This document shows positions 7,640 to 14,298 of a stretch of DNA of 64,000 nt, piece after piece (position 1 is the first letter of the stretch; each line of letters begins with the position of its first letter). A model generated the notes under the pieces. The model ran no database searches. It was not told where the DNA came from and saw nothing but the letters and a program-made list of their open reading frames with translations. Position numbers and translations under genes: made by a program. Source of the DNA: Poriferisodalis sp965221945 (GTDB lineage: Bacteria > Actinomycetota > Acidimicrobiia > Acidimicrobiales > Poriferisodalaceae); the NCBI RefSeq assembly GCF_965221945.1, contig NZ_OZ244925.1:620001-684000 (forward strand), written 5' to 3'.

Positions 7640-8995
7640 GTGAATGCGCAACGCCAGATCGTGCTGGTGGGCTTCCTGCAGGCGCAGAACTGCACGACGA
7701 TCCCTGCGGCTTGGCGGCATCCCCAGGCTCGCCATGACGTGACCAGCTTCGATTACTACCGACACATCGGCGAAGTGCTCGAAGCCGGCTGCTTCGACCT
7801 CGGTTTCTTCGACGACCGGCTCGCGATGCCCGACATGTTCGGCGGCGACCATCGGCACACCGTCGAGGCGGGCATCCGCTGCGTCAAGCTCGACCCGGTC
7901 ACGGTGCTGACGGCAATGGGCATGGCCACCGATCGGCTCGGCTTGGGAGCGACATACTCGACGACCTACTACGAACCGTTCCACGTGGCCCGGGTATTCG
8001 CCACGCTCGACCATCTCACCGGCGGGCGCGCAGCGTGGAACGTCGTCACGTCGGTGAACGACAACGAAGCGCGCAATATGGGCCTGGCCCAAGCGCCCGC
8101 GCACGATGAGCGCTACGACCGTGCCGACGAGTTCATGGAGGTGGTGCACGGCCACTGGGACACCTGGGAGGCCGATGCCATTGCAGCGGACCGTGCAGCA
8201 GGGCTGTATGCGCACGGCGACCAAGTGCACCGGCTTGACCACCGGGGCCGCTGGTTCTCGTCGCGGGGGCCGTTCACCGTGCCGCGCACGCCGCAAGGCC
8301 ATCCGGTGGTCATCCAGGCCGGCCAGAGCGGTCGGGGCACCACCTTCGCCGCCCGCTGGGGCGAGCTGCTGTTCGTGACTCACGTGCGGCTGGATGCAGC
8401 TACCACGCACTACGCCTCGGTGAAGTCGCAGATCGAGGCCTTGGGGAGAGATCCCGACCAGGTGAAGATCACGAACCTGACGTTCCCCGTGGTGGGCCAC
8501 ACGATGGCCGAGGCCGAAGACCGCCGCGCCGCCTACGACGAGCTGCCGACGCTGGTGGACGACCTGTCGCTGCTGTCGGAGGGGCTGAACTTCGACTTCG
8601 CCAGCCGCGACCTAGATGAGCCGCTGTCCGACGACGACCTCGATGCCATGACCGGCATCCAGGGCATCCGCAACCAGGTGTTGCAGATCACCGGACGAGC
8701 CAATCCCACGGTGCGAGACTTCGTGCAGGTGTCGGGGCGGGGTCGGTTGGCGCATCCCACTGTCGGAGGCCCCATTGAGCTGGCCGACTACTTCGAGGAA
8801 TGGTTCACTGAGCGTGCCGTCGACGGGTTCGTGATCGCCGGGACACACATGCCGGGGGCCTTCGAGGACTTCGTCGAACTGGTCGTGCCCGAACTGCAGC
8901 GCCGCAGCCTCTTCCGCACCGAGTACGACGGCACCACGCTGCGGGACCACCTCCGCTTGAGTGTCCCCACGCCGGGAGCCTGGCGTTTGGCATAG
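7640..8995 (+). CDS. FMN-dependent monooxygenase of the NtaA/SnaA/DszA/DmoA family
   Basis: A 451-residue luciferase-like TIM-barrel enzyme, the normal length for this family. Typical stretches are LVGFLQAQNCTTIPAAWRHP at the start, LGATYSTTYYEPFHVARVFA, LDHLTGGRAAWNVVTS, and the central HRGRWFSSRGPFTVPRTPQG with PVVIQAGQSGRG. These proteins use FMNH2 from a separate reductase to oxidise compounds such as nitrilotriacetate, sulfides or dibenzothiophene sulfone; the substrate is not readable from sequence. The GTG at 7640 directly precedes the first beta strand and follows a TACGAT box, so it is preferred over the long unlike extension from 7529. No flavin reductase is adjacent. The gene converges on the deacetylase gene across a palindromic repeat pair. 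Confidence 0.85.
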   Translation: MNAQRQIVLVGFLQAQNCTTIPAAWRHPQARHDVTSFDYYRHIGEVLEAGCFDLGFFDDRLAMPDMFGGDHRHTVEAGIRCVKLDPVTVLTAMGMATDRLGLGATYSTTYYEPFHVARVFATLDHLTGGRAAWNVVTSVNDNEARNMGLAQAPAHDERYDRADEFMEVVHGHWDTWEADAIAADRAAGLYAHGDQVHRLDHRGRWFSSRGPFTVPRTPQGHPVVIQAGQSGRGTTFAARWGELLFVTHVRLDAATTHYASVKSQIEALGRDPDQVKITNLTFPVVGHTMAEAEDRRAAYDELPTLVDDLSLLSEGLNFDFASRDLDEPLSDDDLDAMTGIQGIRNQVLQITGRANPTVRDFVQVSGRGRLAHPTVGGPIELADYFEEWFTERAVDGFVIAGTHMPGAFEDFVELVVPELQRRSLFRTEYDGTTLRDHLRLSVPTPGAWRLA

Positions 8996-9005
8996 GCGCC
9001 GCCCC

Positions 9006-9122
9006 GACGGCCGCGACTCTGCGCAGAAATGCCGCCACAGACGGCAAATTTGCGCAAAGAACGCCGACGGCTCGGACTTTGCGCAGAAATGCCGCCACAG
9101 ACGGCAAATTTGCGCAAAGAAT
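9006..9122. repeat. Two tandem 60-bp palindromic repeats between convergent genes
   Basis: Two nearly identical units (about 9006-9062 and 9066-9122) each hold a long imperfect palindrome: 17-base arms, outer 8 bp TTTGCGCA / TGCGCAAA (the first copy starts with CTCTGCGCA) and inner TGCCG / CGGCA around a CCACAGA loop. A third copy lies at 28511-28559. All are in gaps between convergent genes, so a dispersed terminator or REP-like role is likely. About 50 bp after 9122 also resembles the sequence following the third copy. Confidence 0.9.
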
Positions 9123-9165
9123 CGTGACAGCGGCGTTTCGAGACGCCGTCTCTCGGCGCGTCTGC

Positions 9166-11157
9166 TCAGCCGAAGAAGGTCCGGGCGTGTGCGGCCAGGT
9201 CAGTTGCAGTTGCGGTGTGGATGTTGCCGAGAGCGGTCACCTGGTTGAGCGCATCGTCGAGCACCGGAGCCCGGAACGGTTGGCCAGCGAGCCAGGGTCG
9301 CAGCGTCAGCATTAGCAGCCGGCCGCCGGCAGGGTGCTCGGCGCCGTCACGGTGCATGCGGGCTGCAGCGCCGGAGATGATCCCGCGCCAGCTGTCCAGC
9401 GATGCCCGGCGGTGCCACAGCGCAAACTCGTCATCGGCTTCGAGGAACAGCGGCAGCGACACCATCGGCGCTGTAGCAGGCGATCGGTCAGCCCCCTCCA
9501 AGGCACCGTCGGTGGACATGAGATACGGCTGCTCGTCGTTGGGCCAGTCGAGCACGGTGTCAATGCCGGCTTCGGCCAGCAGCGCCGGGGTGCGGAACGA
9601 CTCGACGCCTTCGGCGGAGAACCAGGTAGTGGGCCGAGTCCCGGCCGCGCCCTCGATGGCGTCGAGGCATTGCGCGATGGCGGCCCGCTCGTCGGCCTCG
9701 GAGTTCTTCGAGGTGATGAGTCGGGTGGCTGCGATGCCCCGCCCAGCGATCTCGCAGCCCCGTTCGACCAGGTAGGACGCCAACCAGCCGTAGTACTCGG
9801 CGGTCAACGCGTCGACAGCGACGGTGGCGGCGATGCCATGGCGTTCCAGCACGTCGAGCAAGCGGAAAATGCCGACCCGGTGGCCGTACTCGCGGATCGT
9901 GAGCTGCGGGTAGTCCGGAGCCGGCAGGCGAGCCAGCCCACCGCTGCGGCGGCGCAGCGAATACGCGTCCGGCGGCGGCTCCCACTCGACGTGTTCGAGA
10001 ACAATGACCGCGCCAACGGCAAGAGGGCTCTGGTTCGGCCATTCGAAAGGGGCCCGGCTCGGCAGCGGCGACCAGTCGTAGTAGGGGTGGTCCATGCCGT
10101 GCTGACGATGGGCGGGGCCGAACTCGAAGGGGGCTTGCAACGCGGTTACGGGGCGTGGGCTCGGGGCCGAAGCCGCCGCCACGCGCGGTCGCGAAGGCTG
10201 CGATTCAGGCGGGACAGGCTCGTGGGCGGCGAAGTCGTCGTAGTGATGGTCGATGAAATGCTGCGCAATCTGGCTGGCAGTGGTCTGCCACACGTCGTCG
10301 TGGCCCATCAGGTACTCGAGCATCGCCGCAAGCCCGTCGATCCGGTGCGGCATGCCCATCAGGTAGGGATGCAGCGCCACGCACATCACCCGTCCGCCAG
10401 CATCGTCGTCGGCTTCACGCCGCAGCACGTCGAGCTGGGCTCGCGCCATGGCCACGAAGTCGTCGGTGTCGTAGTGCTGGGCGAACACCGGCACGTCGTT
10501 CAGCTCCATCGAGTACGGCACCGACACGAGCCGCTGACCGCTGCGGGTTGCCAGCGGCACGGGCTGATCGTCGTGGAACCAGTCAGCGTGGTAGATCAAC
10601 CCCGCTTCGGCCATGAGGTCCGGCGTGAGGGCCGTGTTCGACACCGCCGGGCCGAGCATGCCCCGCAGCTGTTGACCGGCGTGGCTGCGCAACGCCTCGA
10701 TGCACTCGATGTAGAAGGTCCGCTCGGCGGTCTCGTTAGTCGAGGAGATGTAGCGGGTGTTGTAGATGCCGTGGGACATGATTTCCCACCCGCGCTCGAC
10801 CATGGCGGCGCCGACTTCGGGGTAGTGGTCGAACACAGCCAGATTCGTCGAAGCGGTAGCGACAACGCCGTAGCGGTCGAGCACCTCAAGCATGCGCCAG
10901 AAGCCGACCCGGTTGCCGTAGTCGCGATAGCCGTACCCCTGCACGTCGGGGTGCGGTGACCGTGTCCACGTGTTGCGTTGCGGGTCTCGCGGCGGCAGGT
11001 ACTCGTAGTGTTCGACGTTCGGGGCGATCCACAACGCCACCCGAGCATCGTTCGGCCAGCGAATCCGTGGCCGGTCGACGATCGGCAGGTACCTCACCCG
11101 GTGCGGAGGCAAGCTTCCGGGCAGTGGTGCGATCAGGCCAGATGCCGTGTTGTCCAT
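9166..11157 (-). CDS. Polysaccharide deacetylase family protein with two fused domains
   Basis: A 663-residue protein made of two homologous halves (about 1-320 and 355-663), each with the PuuE/allantoinase-like deacetylase pattern (YGYRDYGNRVGFWRMLEVLDR against REYGHRVGIFRLLDVLER). The first half keeps likely catalytic histidines: H129 in EIMSHGIYNTRY, plus ALHPYLMGMPHR near 275. In the second half these read EIAGRGIAATRL and TLRPWLAGQPFR, so the histidines are gone. The C-terminal half is probably non-catalytic, perhaps structural or regulatory. PuuE-like members hydrolyse allantoin-type or amide substrates rather than polysaccharide, and no signal peptide is seen, so a cytoplasmic amidohydrolase role is plausible. 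The Ala/Pro-rich linker is at about 325-350. Confidence 0.75.
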   Translation of the reverse strand: MDNTASGLIAPLPGSLPPHRVRYLPIVDRPRIRWPNDARVALWIAPNVEHYEYLPPRDPQRNTWTRSPHPDVQGYGYRDYGNRVGFWRMLEVLDRYGVVATASTNLAVFDHYPEVGAAMVERGWEIMSHGIYNTRYISSTNETAERTFYIECIEALRSHAGQQLRGMLGPAVSNTALTPDLMAEAGLIYHADWFHDDQPVPLATRSGQRLVSVPYSMELNDVPVFAQHYDTDDFVAMARAQLDVLRREADDDAGGRVMCVALHPYLMGMPHRIDGLAAMLEYLMGHDDVWQTTASQIAQHFIDHHYDDFAAHEPVPPESQPSRPRVAAASAPSPRPVTALQAPFEFGPAHRQHGMDHPYYDWSPLPSRAPFEWPNQSPLAVGAVIVLEHVEWEPPPDAYSLRRRSGGLARLPAPDYPQLTIREYGHRVGIFRLLDVLERHGIAATVAVDALTAEYYGWLASYLVERGCEIAGRGIAATRLITSKNSEADERAAIAQCLDAIEGAAGTRPTTWFSAEGVESFRTPALLAEAGIDTVLDWPNDEQPYLMSTDGALEGADRSPATAPMVSLPLFLEADDEFALWHRRASLDSWRGIISGAAARMHRDGAEHPAGGRLLMLTLRPWLAGQPFRAPVLDDALNQVTALGNIHTATATDLAAHARTFFG

Positions 11158-11208
11158 GCGCCGACGCTAGAACAGCCCGCCGTTCACTTTCGGTGGATGC
11201 GGCCGACG

Positions 11209-11214
11209 TAACAT
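11209..11214 (+). promoter_or_regulatory. Putative -10 box (TAACAT) of membrane paralogue 1
   Basis: TAACAT ends six bases before the GTG at 11221. The surrounding 40 bases are repeated with few changes before paralogue 3 (TAGCAT at 13260-13265), evidence that promoter and gene were duplicated together. Confidence 0.45.
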
Positions 11215-11220
11215 CTGACC

Positions 11221-12177
11221 GTGGCTGACGAGAGGATGCGACCTCGACCGGCAATGCCGCCAGGACACGTGCGGCCTGAGTGGCATGGCCGACCGCTCGC
11301 GCCCGGTGAACTTCGCCGGATTCCCGATCTGATTCGGGACACGTTCGCGCTCATTGGACGGCGCTGGCGACCGTTCGGGGAATACGTGCTGATAGGAGCA
11401 GCGGGCTACATCGTGGCGTTCGTGATGCTGTTCTTGGGCCTGAACGCGCTCTTCGGCGGGCAGTTCTTCGCCAAGATCGACGAACTGACCGATCCCTTGG
11501 GCGGTACGACTGTGGACTTCGGTGAGTGGCTGGAGTCCTTCGACGTCACGCCCACGGCGTTGGCAATCGTCTTGCTCATCGCCTTCGGCCTCGCGAGCTC
11601 GATCGGTTTCTTGGTGCAGGACATCGCCATCACCCGGATGGCACTCGACGATGTCGATGGGCGAGAACTCAACTTCGCCAGGACCCTCTCTGCGTCATTC
11701 CGTCGAATGCCGAAGATCTTTGCCATCTCACTCTTGCTGGGATTCGTCATGGGCTTGGCCGGGTGCGGTGTATGCGTCTTCCTCGCTTTCATCGCGCCTG
11801 CGCTCGCCATCCTCTGGGCGCTGGCTTTCGTAGCTGCCGCTGTGGTGTTCTTCCCGCTGATCGGAATTTATTTCGTGATGGCGTATGTCGAACCCCGCAT
11901 TCCCTCGCCACGCCGTTGGTGGAGTTTGATGCGGGGTCGCAAGGCAGCGATTTGGGGGCGGGTGTTCCTGCTCTCGCTCGTCGCTTGCGGAGTGGGATTC
12001 GCAGTCTCGTTGGCGCTGAGCGCGCTGCCGCTTCCTGCTTTGTACGGCGATCTCATCGTTAATGTTGTCGTCACTCCGCTCTTCTTCGTGGTGGGAGCAG
12101 TGGCGCATCTGCTGATATACGCGGACCTCATCACCGCAGAACAGCAGCCGACCATCGACGCGGAGTCGCTGAGTTAA
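11221..12177 (+). CDS. Multi-pass membrane protein, paralogue 1 of 3
   Basis: A 318-residue integral membrane protein of unknown function. An N-terminal cytoplasmic Pro/Arg-rich stretch with the motif IPDLIRDTFALIGRRWR is followed by about six hydrophobic segments (for example GAAGYIVAFVMLFLGLNALF, LAIVLLIAFGLASSIGFLV, IFAISLLLGFVMGLAGCGVC). The overall layout resembles membrane-domain proteins annotated as glycerophosphoryl diester phosphodiesterase membrane domain or YckC-like, but I see no catalytic motif. It is the first of three tandem homologues (see 12255 and 13272). The GTG start follows a TAACAT box with no room for a leader. A role in envelope homeostasis is only a guess. Confidence 0.7.
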   Translation: MADERMRPRPAMPPGHVRPEWHGRPLAPGELRRIPDLIRDTFALIGRRWRPFGEYVLIGAAGYIVAFVMLFLGLNALFGGQFFAKIDELTDPLGGTTVDFGEWLESFDVTPTALAIVLLIAFGLASSIGFLVQDIAITRMALDDVDGRELNFARTLSASFRRMPKIFAISLLLGFVMGLAGCGVCVFLAFIAPALAILWALAFVAAAVVFFPLIGIYFVMAYVEPRIPSPRRWWSLMRGRKAAIWGRVFLLSLVACGVGFAVSLALSALPLPALYGDLIVNVVVTPLFFVVGAVAHLLIYADLITAEQQPTIDAESLS

Positions 12178-12242
12178 CGCTGGCGGGTCGACTACGGATT
12201 GACTCCGTATCGACCCCTGCCGTTGGCTGGCGACCATTTCGT

Positions 12243-12248
12243 TAGCTT
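12243..12248 (+). promoter_or_regulatory. Putative -10 box (TAGCTT) of membrane paralogue 2
   Basis: TAGCTT ends six bases before the GTG at 12255, the same spacing as for paralogues 1 and 3. Confidence 0.35.
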
Positions 12249-12254
12249 CGCTTC

Positions 12255-13262
12255 GTGCCATTCGGGCGGCCACCTCAGCCGGAGACGCCGCAGGTCATCC
12301 GCCAGATTCCACCGGCCGAGCCCGCCGACCCGGTCGAAGACGTCGATGATCCGCCCTTCGATCCGCCTGAACCGTTCTTCTGGACCACGCCCGCCGAGCC
12401 TGAGCCAGGAACGCTTCGCCCAATCCCCGCCCTCATCGGCGACACGTTCCGGTTCGCCCTCCGGAACTGGCGCAACGTGATCGTTGTGTCACTGCCTGCC
12501 CTTGTGGCCCTGACGCTCGTGTGACGCGTATATGGCTGGGCATACGAGCCCGTCTTCGATGACAGTCGCAGTACCGAATACGGATTGCGTCTGACATCGG
12601 CGAGCACGTTCTCCTTGGTGGCGATGGCGATCGGCAGCTACCTCTTCAGCACTGCCGTGGTTCATCTCGTCATGCAGCGAGAACGTGGCGGGATGTCGAA
12701 ACCCGGCCCGGCCCTGCGGTTGGCCGTGCGCAGGCTTCCGAGAGTGATCACCGTCAATCTCGTTTACGGCGTACTCGTGGCGATCGTTTTGGGGCCGCTA
12801 TTGACCTTGCTGCTGGTGATGTTCCTCTTCGAACGAGACCTGCTGGCGTTGTTGCCCTGGGCATATCTCGCAGCAGGAATCGTCGCCTATGCCGCCCCGC
12901 AGATCAACGTCTACTTCACAGCAATCAAGGTCGAGGACCAGCGGCCGAAGTTCCGCCGGGCACGGCAGCTTGTCGACGGTCAGCGCGCTGCCGCGTTGGG
13001 ACGGGTGCTGTTGTGCCAATTCGTCCGCGTCGCTTTCAAGGCGGCATCGGGGATTTTCGTGCTCAAGGTCGATTCGTTCGCCTGGTTCGGATTCGGTGTC
13101 GTCAACATTGTCGTGACGACCACGCTCCTGACGACGGCCTTCACCCTCTTGTACGTGGACTTGGCGGGGGTCTCCGCCGATGACACGGACCCAGACGATC
13201 ACCCGACTCTGATTGAGGACTCAGGAGGCAGCGACGATATTCCGGTGCGGCGGCCGACGTAG
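12255..13262 (+). pseudogene. Membrane paralogue 2 of 3, split by an in-frame TGA at 12522-12524
   Basis: The same reading frame runs from the GTG at 12255 to the stop at 13262 with a single TGA at 12522-12524, after codon 89. Joined, it would be about 335 residues, matching its 318- and 313-residue neighbours. The part before the stop has the shared motif (PIPALIGDTFRFALRNWR) and the first hydrophobic segment (VIVVSLPALVALTLV). The part after it carries the remaining membrane segments, and an internal ATG at 12585 could restart. The frame and amino acid pattern continue unbroken across the TGA. This is either a recent nonsense mutation, a sequencing error, or a read-through codon; the first two are likelier. 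It ends nine bases before paralogue 3. Confidence 0.7.
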
Positions 13263-13265
13263 CAT
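13260..13265 (+). promoter_or_regulatory. Putative -10 box (TAGCAT) of membrane paralogue 3
   Basis: TAGCAT ends six bases before the GTG at 13272, overlaps the end of paralogue 2, and lies in a block homologous to the region before paralogue 1. Confidence 0.45.
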
Positions 13266-13271
13266 TCCGCC

Positions 13272-14213
13272 GTGGCTGATGACGACATGCGGCCGCGCCC
13301 GGTCCCGCCGCCGTCCGAGTCGCAGCACGGTGGCCGGCGGCGTGATGCGCACCGCCCCATGGGAGCATTGTGGACCGGCACCTTCGCGGTGGTCGGCAAG
13401 CGCTGGCGTGACCTGGTCGTAGCCGCGACGCTCGGTTCGGCTTTGTGGCTCGTTGCGTTCGTGAGCGCGTACGTGGGCGTGGACGAACTGTTCGATGGCC
13501 AATTCTGGACGAAGCTCGACGCCCTGTTCGACGGTGAAATCGAGACGGCCGCGGAGGTCGACGCATGGATGGCGTCGTTCAAATTTGCCTTCACTCCGCA
13601 GGCGGCGGGTCTGTTGCTTGTGGCGCTCATAGCCAGTTTCTTCAGCATTCTCCAAGCCGCTGTGAGCGCACAGATCGCGCGCCAAGAGCTGGTGGGCATC
13701 GATGCGGGCGGCAGCACCGCTGTGAGCATCGCGCTGAGTCGGCTGCCTGCACTGCTGCTCATCAATGTCGCGCTCGTCGTCGTTCAAGCGGTCCTGTTCC
13801 TCGTCGGGCTGGGACTCACTGTGGTCGCAGACCCGCTTGGCGCCGTGTGGGATCTCCTCACGCTCGTCGTTTCCGTCGTCATTGCCCCCCTCCTGACCAT
13901 CTTGTGGGTCATGGTGTACGTGGAGCCTGGACTGCCGTCGTTGCGTCGGTGGAACCGGCTCTTGGGGCGCAACAAGTTGGCGACATGGGGCCGTGTGATG
14001 TTGTTCGACCTCGTCCGCATGGTTTTCGCGGCAGTTGTCTTCCTCGTGGTGATAGCGAGCCCGTTCTCGTTTGCGTATTCGTTGGCGATCGTGGTCGTCC
14101 TGGTTTGGCCGGTGACCGTCGGCATCGTGACCGTCGCGCACGTGATCATGTACGGGGACCTCGTCAGAGCGCTCTCGTCAGATGGGCGCGCGACCGACGG
14201 CGACCAAGGTTGA
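13272..14213 (+). CDS. Multi-pass membrane protein, paralogue 3 of 3
   Basis: A 313-residue integral membrane protein homologous to the 11221 and 12255 genes. Shared features are a basic, proline-rich N-terminus (MRPRPVPPPSE), the pre-membrane motif TGTFAVVGKRWRDL, a DGQFWTKLDALFDGE loop like GGQFFAKIDELTD of paralogue 1, and about six hydrophobic helices. A conserved stretch, YVEPGLPSLRRWNRLLGRNK, matches YVEPRIPSPRRWWSLMRGRK of paralogue 1 and is probably a cytoplasmic loop. Function is unknown. The GTG start is supported by the duplicated TAGCAT box. A stem-loop 15 bases after the stop probably ends the transcript. Confidence 0.7.
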   Translation: MADDDMRPRPVPPPSESQHGGRRRDAHRPMGALWTGTFAVVGKRWRDLVVAATLGSALWLVAFVSAYVGVDELFDGQFWTKLDALFDGEIETAAEVDAWMASFKFAFTPQAAGLLLVALIASFFSILQAAVSAQIARQELVGIDAGGSTAVSIALSRLPALLLINVALVVVQAVLFLVGLGLTVVADPLGAVWDLLTLVVSVVIAPLLTILWVMVYVEPGLPSLRRWNRLLGRNKLATWGRVMLFDLVRMVFAAVVFLVVIASPFSFAYSLAIVVVLVWPVTVGIVTVAHVIMYGDLVRALSSDGRATDGDQG

Positions 14214-14228
14214 CGCTTTACGGCTGAC

Positions 14229-14245
14229 CGTTCGGCCCCCGAACG
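14229..14245 (+). terminator. Stem-loop after the membrane paralogue cluster
   Basis: CGTTCGG (14229-14235) and CCGAACG (14239-14245) form a 7-bp GC-rich stem with a CCC loop, 15 bases after the stop of paralogue 3. There is no T-tract, as is common in this window. Confidence 0.45.
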
Positions 14246-14298
14246 AGGAGTTGCGCTCCCCGGCAAATGGCCATGGGTGGGCGTGCTGAAATGTGCCC

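Noticed and set aside
8788..9117. Minus-strand frames with a repeated SVAAFLRK-type pattern across the 60-bp repeats
   Set aside because: The peptide repeat is only the translation of the palindromic DNA repeat and runs into the antisense of the monooxygenase.
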